DNA of 64,000 nucleotides from Streptomyces cellulosae (GCF_000721105.1 NZ_JOEV01000017.1:165533-229532); one strand, 5' to 3'. Positions 1-9,109 are shown, counted from the stretch's first letter. Notes: generated by a model not told the origin, from the letters alone. A program made the numbers and translations.

Positions 1-1
1 G

Positions 2-310
2 CCCATGAACACGCCGTACGAGATCAGCGACGAGGAATACGCCGCGAAGATCGAGGCGGTCGGCGAGGTGGACGTGCTGTGCACGCACATCCCGCCGGAG
101 GTGCCGGAACTGGTGTACGACACCGTGGCGCGCCGTTTCGAACGGGGAAGCCGGGCGCTGCTGGACGCCATCCGGCGTACGCGGCCCCGGTATTCGCTGT
201 TCGGCCACGTCCACCAGCCGTTGGCGCGCCGGATGCGGATCGGGGCGACCGAATGTGTGAACGTGGGTCACTTCGCGGGCACCGGGAAACCCTGGGCGCT
301 GGAGTGGTGA
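2..310 (+). CDS. Metallophosphoesterase, C-terminal part (cut by window edge)
   Basis: This is the C-terminal part of a calcineurin-like metallophosphoesterase; the reading frame is open to the left edge, so the true start lies outside the window. Visible family features are a CTHIPPE segment with a metal-binding His and, near the end, GHVHQP, the last conserved metal-binding block (GHxH). The N-terminal DxH and GNHD blocks are not in the window. The substrate cannot be told from this fragment. The ATG at 5 is internal, not a start. Confidence 0.8.
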   Translation, partial: PMNTPYEISDEEYAAKIEAVGEVDVLCTHIPPEVPELVYDTVARRFERGSRALLDAIRRTRPRYSLFGHVHQPLARRMRIGATECVNVGHFAGTGKPWALEW

Positions 311-434
311 GCGCTTTCCGGCGAACGGGGCGGACGGGGTGAAGTCGGCCGGGCGCCTGCGCGGTAGCCTTCACGCTGCACAGACGTGCGCACCACGACC
401 TCAGTACCGGCCCGTATCTGGAGGAGCCACGGCG

Positions 435-878
435 ATGGCGGAACACACCAGCTCGAGCATCACGATCGAGGCGCCACCGGCCGACGTCATGGCGGTGATC
501 GCCGACTTCGCCCGCTACCCGGACTGGACCGGAGAGGTGAAGGAGGCGGAGGTCCTCCAGACCGACGCGCAGGGCCGCGCCGAGCAGGTCCGTCTCGTCA
601 TGGACGCCGGCGCCATCAAGGACGACCAGACCCTCGGCTACACCTGGACCGGCGACCACGAGGTGTCCTGGACCCTGGTCAAGTCCCAGATGCTGCGCTC
701 CCTCGACGGCTCCTACCTCCTGAAGCCGGCCGGCGCGGGGGCGACCGAGGTCACCTACCGCCTCACCGTCGACGTCAAGATCCCCATGCTCGGCATGATC
801 AAGCGCAAGGCCGAGAAGGTCATCATCGACCGGGCCCTGGCGGGGCTGAAGAAGCGGGTGGAGTCGGGGGAGAAGTAG
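435..878 (+). CDS. SRPBCC family protein (polyketide cyclase/START-like fold)
   Basis: The 147-residue protein shows the N-terminal pattern of the SRPBCC superfamily, SSSITIEAPPADVMAVIADF, then an ARYPDWTGEV turn, which form the first strand and helix around a hydrophobic ligand cavity. It ends in a long amphipathic helix (KAEKVIIDRALAGLKKRVE). The ATG at 435 follows GGAGGAG; an in-frame ATG at 339 would add residues unlike the family. The ligand is unknown. It lies 105 bases before the ArsA-like ATPase on the same strand, so the two may be expressed together. Confidence 0.85.
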   Translation: MAEHTSSSITIEAPPADVMAVIADFARYPDWTGEVKEAEVLQTDAQGRAEQVRLVMDAGAIKDDQTLGYTWTGDHEVSWTLVKSQMLRSLDGSYLLKPAGAGATEVTYRLTVDVKIPMLGMIKRKAEKVIIDRALAGLKKRVESGEK

Positions 879-983
879 AGGCACGAGCAGGGGCTCGGAC
901 AGAGGCGGAAGCAGGGAACCGCCGCTGTGCCGGGTCCCTGGCGGTGCGCGTACCCGCGCCCGCCTCCGTTACGGTTCACCCCC

Positions 984-2153
984 ATGCGCACCATCCTGAT
1001 CACGGGCCCCGGCGGCAGCGGCCGTACCACCGTCGCCGCCGCCACCGCCCTCGCCGCCGCCCGCGACGGCACCCGCACCCTCCTCCTCGGTGCGGACCGC
1101 ACCGACACCCTCGGCGCGGCCCTGGGCACGGCGACGGGCCCGGCCCCCCGGCAGGTCGCGCCGCACCTCACGGCTTGGCGCCCCGACGCGGCCGAACGCT
1201 TCCGCGAGGACCTCACCGCCTTCCAGACTCGCGCCACCACCGCCCTCGACCTGCTGGGCGCCTCCCGCCTGGACCCCGAGGAGGTCACCCCCCTCCCCGG
1301 CGCCGAGGAACTCTCCCTGCTCCGCGCCCTGCGCGACGCCGCCCTCGCCGAGACCCACGACCTCGTGGTCGTCGACCTCCCGCCCACCCCGCAGGCGCTC
1401 GCCCTGCTCGCGCTCCCCGAGGAACTGCGCCGCTACCTGCGCCGGCTGCTCCCGCCCGAGCGGCAGGCGGCCCGTGCCCTGCGCCCCGTCCTCGGCCGGC
1501 TGGCCGGGGTGCCGATGCCCGCGGAATGGCTGTACGAGACCGCCGCCCGCTGGGACCTCGACCTCGCGGCCGTCGAGGCGGTCCTCGCCGACCGCGACAC
1601 CGTCGTACGGCTGGTCGCCGAACCCGGCCCGGCCGGCGCCGACGCCGTCCGCGCCGCCGGCCTCGCCCTGGCCCTGCGCGGCCTGCGCCCGGACGTGCTG
1701 GTGGCCAACCGCGTCCTGCCCGAAGCCGCACGGGACACCTGGCCCGCCGGTCTGATCGCCCAGCAGCGCAAGACGCTCGACGAGTGGCGGGCGTCGTACG
1801 ACGTGCGGACCGTCGCCCACCTCGGCGGCGACCCGCGCGGCACCGAGGACCTCGCCGCCCTCGCCGTCCCCGGGGTCAACAGCACGACCTCCACCGTCGA
1901 GTGGTCGGTGGCCGACCGGCTCGCCGACGACGGGGTGCTGGTGTGGCACATCCCGCTGCCCGGCGCCATACGCGACGAGCTGGACCTGATCCGGCGCGGC
2001 GACGAACTCCTCGTCAGCGCGGGCCAGTTCCGCAGGATCCTGCCGCTGCCGTCCGCGCTGCGCCGCTGCACCGTCGCCGGGGCCGCCCTGCGCGACGACG
2101 AGCTGCGCGTCCGGTTCGCGCCGGACCCGGATCTGTGGCCGCAGACCCGGTGA
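984..2153 (+). CDS. ArsA-like P-loop ATPase with altered Walker A
   Basis: The 389-residue protein opens with a P-loop at residues 8-16, GPGGSGRTT, followed by LVVVDLPPTPQAL in the place of the switch/Walker B strand, as in the ArsA/GET3 branch of the SIMIBI NTPases. Canonical members carry GKGGVGKTT; here Pro replaces the signature Lys and Arg14 replaces the P-loop Lys, so nucleotide hydrolysis may be weak or absent. The C-terminus (residues about 300-389) has the beta-rich domain seen in actinobacterial ArsA-like proteins. No arsenic genes are nearby, so arsenite export is not supported. The ATG at 984 follows TACGGT (970-975), so the transcript may be leaderless. Confidence 0.75.
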   Translation: MRTILITGPGGSGRTTVAAATALAAARDGTRTLLLGADRTDTLGAALGTATGPAPRQVAPHLTAWRPDAAERFREDLTAFQTRATTALDLLGASRLDPEEVTPLPGAEELSLLRALRDAALAETHDLVVVDLPPTPQALALLALPEELRRYLRRLLPPERQAARALRPVLGRLAGVPMPAEWLYETAARWDLDLAAVEAVLADRDTVVRLVAEPGPAGADAVRAAGLALALRGLRPDVLVANRVLPEAARDTWPAGLIAQQRKTLDEWRASYDVRTVAHLGGDPRGTEDLAALAVPGVNSTTSTVEWSVADRLADDGVLVWHIPLPGAIRDELDLIRRGDELLVSAGQFRRILPLPSALRRCTVAGAALRDDELRVRFAPDPDLWPQTR

Positions 2154-2210
2154 ACCCGCTGCGGCCGTTCGGGTAACGTCGTACAGAGGAACCGTAGTCA
2201 GGAGTCCGTC

Positions 2211-2708
2211 ATGAGCGAAGAGCTCCCCCCGCCCGAGGCGGACGGGCGTGAGGCCGTGGACGAGGTACGGGCGACCGACGCCGACGCCTGGGCGACGGCC
2301 TGTGCCGAGGACCTGGCGGCGGAGAAGGCCCGCCGCCGCACCGAGTACGGCCCGCCCCCGGGTTCGGCCGCCGAGGAGCTGCGCAAGCTCGTCGACACCG
2401 TCGCGGACAAGCTGTCCGGGTTCCAGTCCCCGCTGCTCGGCGCGGTCGCCGGTCCGGCCGCCCAGCAGGTGGTGAAGCAGGTCGTCCAGCAGGCCAAGGC
2501 CGCCGTCGAACCCGTGATCGAGCGCAACCCCGACATCTTCGATCATCTGGCGAACGCGGGGAGCGAACTGCTGGCCGCGTACCGGTCGGCCGTGCAGGCC
2601 CAGGAGCGACGCTGGACGACCCGGGAGAACGGCCTGCGCGACCTGGGCGACCGCGGCGACGAGCCCGGCGACGAGCCCGGCCCGGGCGAACGCATCGACC
2701 TCGACTGA
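2211..2708 (+). CDS. Hypothetical protein (DUF5304-like), upstream of glkA
   Basis: A 165-residue acidic protein of a family conserved in Streptomyces next to glucokinase. The start ATG has AGGAG nine bases upstream. The middle (residues about 60-125) is predicted helical, with LVDTVADKLSGFQSPLLGAV and QQVVKQVVQQ, which could form amphipathic helices or a coiled coil. The tail is rich in Asp, Glu, Gly and Pro. No catalytic motif, signal peptide or membrane segment is visible, and I assign no function. A 142-base gap separates it from glkA on the same strand. Confidence 0.75.
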   Translation: MSEELPPPEADGREAVDEVRATDADAWATACAEDLAAEKARRRTEYGPPPGSAAEELRKLVDTVADKLSGFQSPLLGAVAGPAAQQVVKQVVQQAKAAVEPVIERNPDIFDHLANAGSELLAAYRSAVQAQERRWTTRENGLRDLGDRGDEPGDEPGPGERIDLD

Positions 2709-2850
2709 CGCCGGCCGACGCCGCTCCGACTCCCTCGAGTCGCCCCGGTCCCGAGCCCTGCCCCTGCCCGCCGATTGGACGACGGGACCCGACCGGTGGG
2801 GCCTCGGGTACCGTGGGCCGTAGCGGGGCTCGACCGAAACTGAGGGATTC

Positions 2851-3804
2851 ATGGGACTCACCATCGGCGTCGACATCGGCGGCACGAAGATCGCGGCCGG
2901 CGTGGTCGATGAGGAAGGAAACATCCTCTCGACCCACAAGGTGCCGACCCCGGGCACGCCCGAGGGCATCGTGGACGCCATCGCCTCCGCGGTGGACGGC
3001 GCGCGCGCCGGGCACGAGATCGTCGGCGTGGGCATCGGTGCCGCCGGCTACGTCAACCGCCAGCGTTCCACGGTCTACTTCGCGCCGAACATCGACTGGC
3101 GCCAGGAGCCGCTGAAGGAGAAGGTCGAAGCCCGCGTCGGCCTCCCGGTGGTCGTCGAGAACGACGCCAACGCGGCCGCGTGGGGCGAGTACAAGTTCGG
3201 AGCCGGCAAGGGCCACCGCAACGTCATCTGCATCACCCTGGGCACCGGCCTCGGCGGCGGCATCATCATCGGCAACAAGCTGCGCCGCGGACACTTCGGC
3301 GTGGCCGCCGAGTTCGGCCACATCCGGATGGTCCCGGACGGCCTGCTGTGCGGCTGCGGCTCGCAGGGCTGCTGGGAGCAGTACGCCTCCGGCCGCGCCC
3401 TCGTCCGGTACGCCAAGCAGCGCGCCAACGCGACCCCGGAGAACGCGGAGATCCTCCTCGGTCTGGGTGACGGCAGCCCCGACGGCATCGAGGGCAAGCA
3501 CATCTCCATGGCCGCCCGCCAGGGCGACCCGGTCGCCGTCGACTCCTACCGCGAGCTCGCCCGGTGGGCCGGCGCCGGCCTCGCCGACCTCGCCTCCCTC
3601 TTCGACCCGTCCGCCTTCATCGTCGGCGGCGGCCTCTCGGACGAGGGCGAACTGGTCCTCGACCCGATCCGCAAGTCCTACAAGCGCTGGCTGGTCGGCG
3701 GGAACTGGCGCCCGGTCGCCGACGTCATCGCGGCCCAGCTGGGCAACAAGGCGGGTCTGGTGGGCGCGGCGGACCTGGCGAGAGAGCCCGACCCGATCAT
3801 GTGA
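2851..3804 (+). CDS. glkA: Glucokinase, ROK family
   Basis: ATP-dependent glucokinase that makes glucose 6-phosphate from cytoplasmic glucose. In Streptomyces the orthologue also carries much of glucose-dependent carbon catabolite repression. The 317-residue length matches that enzyme. Visible are the phosphate-binding N-terminus GVDIGGTKIAAGVVDEEG, the sugar-binding NDANAAAWGE, the ROK segment TLGTGLGGGIIIGNKLRRG, EFGHI with the Zn-ligand His, and the Zn knuckle CGCGSQGCWEQ. GAGGGA precedes the ATG. The upstream DUF5304-like gene is its conserved neighbour. Confidence 0.97.
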   Translation: MGLTIGVDIGGTKIAAGVVDEEGNILSTHKVPTPGTPEGIVDAIASAVDGARAGHEIVGVGIGAAGYVNRQRSTVYFAPNIDWRQEPLKEKVEARVGLPVVVENDANAAAWGEYKFGAGKGHRNVICITLGTGLGGGIIIGNKLRRGHFGVAAEFGHIRMVPDGLLCGCGSQGCWEQYASGRALVRYAKQRANATPENAEILLGLGDGSPDGIEGKHISMAARQGDPVAVDSYRELARWAGAGLADLASLFDPSAFIVGGGLSDEGELVLDPIRKSYKRWLVGGNWRPVADVIAAQLGNKAGLVGAADLAREPDPIM

Positions 3805-4018
3805 CGGCCACTTTCCGACGTACGTGGGTTCCTCGCGCCTCAGGGGCGCGGGGCGTCCACCTCATGCGGCTCCTCCCCCTCTCGGCCTCGCTCCAGCGGG
3901 GATACCCCCATCGCGGGCGCGACCAGCCTCAACGCACCGGCAGCCGCGACCAGCCACAACGCACCAGCAGCCGCGCAACACCCTCGCGTCCCGAGCTCCT
4001 GGGCGTAAATTGATCCAC

Positions 4019-4765
4019 ATGGCGCCGCTCCCGCAGTCCCGCACAGACCCCGACGGTTCAGCCCTCATCCGCGTACTGAGCTACAACATCCGCTCCATGC
4101 GCGACGACACGGACGCCCTCGCCCGCGTCATCACGGCGTGCGAAGCCGACCTCGTCCTCATCCAGGAAGCCCCCCGCTTCTTCCGCTGGCGCAAGAAGCT
4201 CGCCCGCCTGGCCCGCGCGGCGGACCTCGTGATCCTCACCGGCGGCGGCACCGCCGCGGGCCCGGCGATCCTCTGCTCGCTCCGGGCCACCGTCGAGCGC
4301 GCCGAGGACGTCCTGCTGCCCCTCACCCCCGGCGAGCACCGACGCGGCTTCGCCACCGCGGTCGTACGGTTCGGGGGCGCCCGCGTCGGCGTGCTGAGCT
4401 GTCACCTCTCGCTCCGCAAGGACGAGCGGTACGAGCAGAGCGGCATGCTCCTCGACCGGCTGGCCGGCCTGGGCGTGGACCACGCGATCGCGGGCGGCGA
4501 CCTCAACGAACCCCCCGGCGGCCGCACCTTCGCCCGCCTCGCCGAGGGTCTCCAGGACTGCCGGGCCACCGCCCCCTGGGGCGGCGAACACACCTGGACC
4601 CGCACCGCCCCCCACCGCCGCATCGACGCGATCTTCGCGACGAAGGGCATCGAGGTGCTCGGCTGCGGAGTCCCGCTCGACCTCCCCGGGGTGGCCGAGG
4701 CCGACCTGCTCGGAGCGACGGATCACCTGCCGGTTCTGGCCGCGCTGCGGGTGCCCGCGGCCTGA
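4019..4765 (+). CDS. Endonuclease/exonuclease/phosphatase family protein
   Basis: The 248-residue protein has the full set of metal-hydrolase motifs of the EEP superfamily: LSYNIR near the N-terminus, LIQEAPR with the Mg-binding Glu, AIAGGDLNEPPGG with the catalytic Asp/Asn, and GATDHLPVLA with the final Asp-His pair. There is no signal peptide or membrane segment, so a cytoplasmic hydrolase is likely. The family covers DNA repair nucleases, sphingomyelinases and inositol phosphatases, and the sequence does not decide among them. The ATG at 4019 gives a start just before the conserved core; the longer upstream frame overlaps glkA and is not coding. Confidence 0.88.
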   Translation: MAPLPQSRTDPDGSALIRVLSYNIRSMRDDTDALARVITACEADLVLIQEAPRFFRWRKKLARLARAADLVILTGGGTAAGPAILCSLRATVERAEDVLLPLTPGEHRRGFATAVVRFGGARVGVLSCHLSLRKDERYEQSGMLLDRLAGLGVDHAIAGGDLNEPPGGRTFARLAEGLQDCRATAPWGGEHTWTRTAPHRRIDAIFATKGIEVLGCGVPLDLPGVAEADLLGATDHLPVLAALRVPAA

Positions 4766-4802
4766 ACCACCTCCGCCGGACAGCGTGATCCGGCGTCCGG
4801 CG

Positions 4803-5429
4803 TCAGACGACCGCTCCCCGCCCGGGATCCTGGTCGTCCTCGTCGTCCGAGCGCATCCGCATGACGAGCGTGGCGAAACCGCCCAGGAAGCCGCCGATGG
4901 CGACCGTGGTCAGCCACCAGGTCATCTCCCAGCCGAGCAGGACCGCCAGCAGCAGCAGGACGGGCCCGCCCAGCACCCCCAGCCAGGCGAACTTGGCCGT
5001 GGTGTCGGCGGCGGGCAGCGGCGGCGGCTCCGGGGGGACGAAGTGCCCCTCGTCGTCCTCGTCGAAGTCCTCTTCGGCCGGTTCCGGCGTGCCGTAGTCC
5101 CGCGGGCCGAGCCCGGGGGCGAAGGAGACGGAACCGCCGAGCGGCTTCGCGGGCTTCTCCTGCCCGGACTCCCGTGGCTCCTTGGTGGCCTGCTTGATGT
5201 CGCCGGCCTCCTGGGGACCGGTCTCCTGGGGGCCGGCGTCGTTCGTCTCGGTCTCCAGCAGCGCCAGGTCCTCGACCGCCTTGAAGGGCTTGCTGCCCGG
5301 CGGGTCCGGCGGTTCCTCGCCGTACCCGGCGACGATGGCCGCCCACGCGGCGTCCTCGTCGAACGGGACGTTCTGCTCCTCGGGCTCGCGGTCCTCGCGC
5401 TCCTCGCGATCGGAGTCGTGCTCAGCCAC
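4803..5429 (-). CDS. Membrane protein with acidic N-terminal domain
   Basis: A 208-residue protein. Residues 1-140 are hydrophilic and strongly acidic (Glu, Asp, Pro, Gln), then two hydrophobic segments follow, WLGVLGGPVLLLLAVLLGW and WWLTTVAIGGFLGGFATLVM, and a short acidic tail. The GTG at 5429 overlaps the end of the upstream esterase by 8 bases and has AAGGGA before it, so the two genes are cotranscribed and probably translationally coupled. The family is conserved in Streptomyces with no known function; a membrane anchor or scaffold is only a guess. Confidence 0.8.
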   Translation of the reverse strand: MAEHDSDREEREDREPEEQNVPFDEDAAWAAIVAGYGEEPPDPPGSKPFKAVEDLALLETETNDAGPQETGPQEAGDIKQATKEPRESGQEKPAKPLGGSVSFAPGLGPRDYGTPEPAEEDFDEDDEGHFVPPEPPPLPAADTTAKFAWLGVLGGPVLLLLAVLLGWEMTWWLTTVAIGGFLGGFATLVMRMRSDDEDDQDPGRGAVV

Positions 5430-6219
5430 GGGCGGCCGTCCCTTCCTTGCCGATGCTGGGGGCGAGCCGGGCGATGAACGCGTAGGTCTCCGCGAAGATC
5501 CGGTCCGCCTCATGGTCCAACGTCGCGACGTGGTAGCTCTGTTCCAGCACGATCTCAGTTACGTCCGTGGACGAGACCCGACTCAGGACGCGGGCGGAAT
5601 CGACCGGCGGCACCACATGGTCCTGGGCGCTGCGCAGGACCAGCAGCGGCTGCGTGACCTGCGGCAGCTCACCGTCGACCAGGCGGAAGAAGGTGCGCAG
5701 GGAGTGCGCCGCGCGCAACGGCACGCGGTCGTACCCCAGCTCGGTGCTGCCTTCCTTGGCGATGTCGCTGGCGATGCCCTTCGTGGTCCGGACGACGTGG
5801 TGGACCACCGGAAGCGCGTACGCGGCCAGGCCGTGCATCCGGTTCGCCGGGTTGACGACCATGACACCGCTGATCGCCTCCCCGTGCTTGGCGGCCAGCC
5901 GCAGCGCGAGGGTGCCGCCCATCGACAGGCCGGCCACGAACACCTGCGAGCACCGCTCGCGCAGGGCCCGCAGTTCGCGGTCCACCTCGGCATACCAGTC
6001 CTGCCAGCCCGTGAGCTGCATGTCCTCCCAGCGGGTGCCGTGACCGGGCAGCAGCGGCAGCGAGACGGTCAGACCGCGCTCGGCCAGATACTCCGCCCAG
6101 GGGCGCAGCGACTGGGGCGATCCGGTGAAGCCGTGACAGAGAAGGACGCCCGCTTCCCCGCCCTCGTGGCGGAACGGCTCGGCTCCAGGCAGGACCGGCA
6201 CCTTCGGTCTCCTGTTCAT
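5422..6219 (-). CDS. Alpha/beta hydrolase (carboxylesterase type)
   Basis: A 265-residue alpha/beta hydrolase. The oxyanion region LLCHGFTGSP, the nucleophile elbow GLSMGG (Ser99), the acid Asp200 in SAQDHVVPP and the His230 in SYHVATLDHE form a complete catalytic triad. Length and motif order match the Est30-type carboxylesterases and the monoacylglycerol-lipase-like group, which hydrolyse short acyl esters. No signal peptide is present. It is the first gene of a two-gene minus-strand operon and is divergent from the acyltransferase at 6347, which acts on acyl groups in lipid synthesis. Confidence 0.92.
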   Translation of the reverse strand: MNRRPKVPVLPGAEPFRHEGGEAGVLLCHGFTGSPQSLRPWAEYLAERGLTVSLPLLPGHGTRWEDMQLTGWQDWYAEVDRELRALRERCSQVFVAGLSMGGTLALRLAAKHGEAISGVMVVNPANRMHGLAAYALPVVHHVVRTTKGIASDIAKEGSTELGYDRVPLRAAHSLRTFFRLVDGELPQVTQPLLVLRSAQDHVVPPVDSARVLSRVSSTDVTEIVLEQSYHVATLDHEADRIFAETYAFIARLAPSIGKEGTAARG

Positions 6220-6346
6220 GAGAAGGACGTGAACGAGTCCAGGTGTGCTTCACCGTACGCGACCGCACTGACACCGACCAGGGCCGTCGGTCTCTTCGAG
6301 AGGGCCGCGGGTTAAGGTCTCATCGACGGACACAGGAGGCACTCGG

Positions 6347-7138
6347 TTGTTGTACGGCACGATGAAGGTCGCCATCGGAGGGCCGCTGAAGGTCGCCTTC
6401 AGGCCCTGGGTGGAGGGAATGGAGCACATTCCGGCCGAGGGTCCCGCCATCCTGGCGAGCAATCACCTGTCGTTCTCCGACTCGTTCTTCCTGCCCGCGG
6501 TCCTGGACCGCAAGGTCACGTTCATCGCGAAGGCGGAGTACTTCACCACGCCCGGTGTGAAGGGCCGGCTGACGGCCGCGTTCTTCAAGGGGGTGGGCCA
6601 GCTCCCGGTGGACCGCTCCGGCGCGCGCGGCGCGGGCGAGGCGGCCATCAGGAGCGGGCTGGAAGTGCTGGAGCGCGGTGAGTTGTTCGGCATCTACCCG
6701 GAGGGCACGCGTTCGCCCGACGGCCGCCTCTACCGGGGCAAGCCCGGCGGCCTCGCGCGTGTGGCGCTCGCCAGCGGCGCTCCGGTGATTCCGGTCGCCA
6801 TGATCGACACGGAGAAGATCCAGCCGCCCGGCCAGGTGATGCCGAAGCTGATGCGGCCGGGCATCCGGATCGGCAAGCCCCTGGACTTCAGCCGCTACCA
6901 GGGCATGGAGCACGACCGGTTCGTCCTGCGCGCGCTGACCGACGAGGTCATGTACGAGATCATGAAGCTCTCCGGCCAGGAGTACGTCGACATGTACGCG
7001 ACCGCCGCCAAGCGGCAGATCGCGGACGCGGCGAAGGCCGAGAAGGAAGCGGAGAAGGCGGCGAGGGCCGCGGCCGCGCAGGCCGAGAAGGAACGAGCCG
7101 AGAAGGAACGAGCCGAGAAGGAGCGGTCCGAGCCCTAG
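6347..7138 (+). CDS. 1-acyl-sn-glycerol-3-phosphate acyltransferase family (PlsC-like)
   Basis: A 263-residue membrane-associated acyltransferase of phospholipid synthesis. It has the catalytic HX4D box NHLSFSD (His40, Asp45), the substrate-binding VDRSG and the EGTRS block at 119-123, then PVIPVAM. A TTG start at 6347 is chosen because AGGAGG ends seven bases before it; the first ATG is five codons in. The last 45 residues are an Ala/Glu/Lys-rich charged helix with repeated AEKER units, probably a coiled coil. The next gene (macS) starts two bases after the stop, so the three genes from here may be one transcript. Confidence 0.92.
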   Translation: MLYGTMKVAIGGPLKVAFRPWVEGMEHIPAEGPAILASNHLSFSDSFFLPAVLDRKVTFIAKAEYFTTPGVKGRLTAAFFKGVGQLPVDRSGARGAGEAAIRSGLEVLERGELFGIYPEGTRSPDGRLYRGKPGGLARVALASGAPVIPVAMIDTEKIQPPGQVMPKLMRPGIRIGKPLDFSRYQGMEHDRFVLRALTDEVMYEIMKLSGQEYVDMYATAAKRQIADAAKAEKEAEKAARAAAAQAEKERAEKERAEKERSEP

Positions 7139-7139
7139 G

Positions 7140-8393
7140 GTGGGGACGGACCGGGGGGTGGGGGAGTTGGCCAAACGCGAGCGGGTCATGCGGATGTCGG
7201 TCGAGCTGCCGATGTGGCGTGCCCTGACCGGGTACCGGGTGCTCACGATGCTGTACGCGGTCGGCCTGTTCGCCACCGCCTACGACGAGTACACCCGCCC
7301 CGGTGTGGCCATCGCCTACTACGTCGTGCTGTTCGCGTGGACCCTGGCCACCCTCCCGCGGGTCGCGAACGCGGCGGCCTGCACCAAGCGCTTCCTCGCC
7401 GTCGACCTCACGATCGCGATCATCGGCATCCTGCTCACGCGGGTCGCCGACGACGCCGCGCGGATCGTCGAGGGCGGTCCGACGCTGCCGTCGATATGGA
7501 CCGCCGGCTCCGTGCTGGCCTTCGCGCTCAAGGGCGGCTGGCGCTGGGCGGCCGTCGCCTCCACCGCGGTCGCCCTCGCCAACCTGGCGGAGCGCGGCGC
7601 CCCCGCCCGGGACACCGTCCACAACGTGATCCTGGTCTGGGTCGCCGCCATCGCCATCGGGTACGTCGTCGAGGTCGCCCGAGCCTCCGAGCGCACCCTC
7701 GCCCGCGCCCTGGAGATCGAGGCCACGACCCGGGAGCGGGAGCGGCTGGCCCGGGACATCCACGACAGCGTGCTCCAGGTGCTGGCCATGGTGCAGCGGC
7801 GCGGCGCCGTCATCGGCGGCGAGGCGGCCGAACTGGGCCGGATGGCCGGCGAGCAGCAGGTCGCCCTGCGCACCCTGGTCTCCGGCGGCCTGGTCCCGGT
7901 CTCCCGGGTGTCGGAGAACGAGGCCGACGGAGCCGTCGTACGGTCCGTCGAGGAACCGGACGACGTCACCGGCCCGGTCGACCTGCGGTCCCTGCTCGCC
8001 CCGTACGCCGCCGCGAAGGTCAGCCTCGCCGAGCCCGGCGCCCCCGTGCCGCTGCCCCCGGCCGCGGCGAGGGAGCTGGCCGCCGCGGTCGGCGCCGCCC
8101 TGGACAACGTACGCAAACACGCGGGTGAGCAGGCGCGCGCCTGGATCCTCGTCGAGGACGAACCCGACGAGGTGATCGTGACCGTCCGGGACGACGGGCC
8201 GGGTATCCCCGAGGGCCGGCTCGCGCAGGCCGAGGGCGAGGGCCGGCTCGGCGTGGCCCTGTCGATCCGGGGCCGGCTGCGGGAACTCGGCGGCAGCGCC
8301 GACGTGATCTCGGTGCCCGGCCAGGGCACGGAGGTCGAACTGAAAGTACCGAAGGAGAAGCAGTCCTCACGGGGGAAGGCGGAGAGACGATGA
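7140..8393 (+). CDS. macS: Sensor histidine kinase MacS-like (NarL/NarX-type)
   Basis: A 417-residue membrane sensor kinase. Residues about 28-180 hold four to five hydrophobic segments. The dimerisation/phosphoacceptor helix RERLARDIHDSVLQVLAMVQ carries His208 (HisKA_3 type) and the ATPase domain follows with DNVRKHA (N box) and RDDGPGIPEGRL (G1). It overlaps the response regulator gene by ATGA. In S. coelicolor the pair in this position, just before pfkA, is MacRS, which affects morphology and actinorhodin production; the name rests on synteny and family. The GTG at 7140 is the longest start; a later GTG or ATG (7188) is possible. Confidence 0.88.
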   Translation: MGTDRGVGELAKRERVMRMSVELPMWRALTGYRVLTMLYAVGLFATAYDEYTRPGVAIAYYVVLFAWTLATLPRVANAAACTKRFLAVDLTIAIIGILLTRVADDAARIVEGGPTLPSIWTAGSVLAFALKGGWRWAAVASTAVALANLAERGAPARDTVHNVILVWVAAIAIGYVVEVARASERTLARALEIEATTRERERLARDIHDSVLQVLAMVQRRGAVIGGEAAELGRMAGEQQVALRTLVSGGLVPVSRVSENEADGAVVRSVEEPDDVTGPVDLRSLLAPYAAAKVSLAEPGAPVPLPPAAARELAAAVGAALDNVRKHAGEQARAWILVEDEPDEVIVTVRDDGPGIPEGRLAQAEGEGRLGVALSIRGRLRELGGSADVISVPGQGTEVELKVPKEKQSSRGKAERR

Positions 8394-9082
8394 CGGACAG
8401 CGACACGATGCCGCAGGGCTCGATCAAGGTCATGGTGGTCGACGACCACCCCATGTGGCGCGACGCGGTCGCCCGTGACCTGGACGCGTCGGGCTTCGAC
8501 GTGGTCGCCACCGCCGGCGACGGCGACCAGGCCGTACGCCGGGCCAAGGCCGCCGCGCCGGACGTGCTCGTGCTCGACCTGAACCTGCCCGCCAAGCCCG
8601 GCGTCCAGGTCTGCAAGGAACTCGTCGCCGCCAACCCCGCGTTGCGGGTCCTCGTCCTGTCCGCGAGCGGGGAGCACGCCGATGTCCTGGAGGCCGTGAA
8701 GTCGGGCGCCACCGGCTATCTGCTGAAGTCGGCGTCCACGGAGGAACTGCTCGACGCGGTCCGCCGTACGGCCGTCGGGGACCCGGTCTTCACGCCCGGC
8801 CTGGCCGGCCTGGTCCTCGGCGAGTACCGGCGGCTGGCGTCCGAGCCCGGCCCCGCCGTCCCGGACGCCGGCCAGCCCCGGGCCCCGGAGCTCACCGATC
8901 GGGAGACCGAGGTGCTGCGTCTGGTCGCCAAGGGACTGAGCTACAAGCAGATCGCCGAGCGCCTGGTCATCTCCCACCGCACGGTCCAGAACCACGTCCA
9001 GAACACCCTCGGCAAGCTCCAGCTGCACAACAGGGTCGAGCTGGTGCGGTACGCCATAGAGCGCGGGCTGGACGACGAGTGA
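8390..9082 (+). CDS. macR: LuxR/NarL-family response regulator MacR-like
   Basis: A 230-residue response regulator paired with the kinase just upstream (4-base ATGA overlap). The receiver domain (about 12-125) has the acidic pair in VMVVDDHPMWR, the phosphoacceptor Asp63 in VLVLDLNLPAKPG and the conserved Lys in GYLLKSAS. The C-terminal LuxR-type helix-turn-helix (about 160-225) reads LTDRETEVLRLVAKGLSYKQ and RTVQNHVQNTLGKL. It should bind DNA as a dimer after phosphorylation. Its position between macS and pfkA matches S. coelicolor macR. Confidence 0.9.
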   Translation: MTDSDTMPQGSIKVMVVDDHPMWRDAVARDLDASGFDVVATAGDGDQAVRRAKAAAPDVLVLDLNLPAKPGVQVCKELVAANPALRVLVLSASGEHADVLEAVKSGATGYLLKSASTEELLDAVRRTAVGDPVFTPGLAGLVLGEYRRLASEPGPAVPDAGQPRAPELTDRETEVLRLVAKGLSYKQIAERLVISHRTVQNHVQNTLGKLQLHNRVELVRYAIERGLDDE

Positions 9083-9109
9083 CAAATTGACCGTCCCGCC
9101 CATGCCGAA

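Noticed and set aside
5..310. Short complete 101-residue protein at the left edge
   Set aside because: The frame is open upstream to the window edge and the residues match only the C-terminal part of a metallophosphoesterase.
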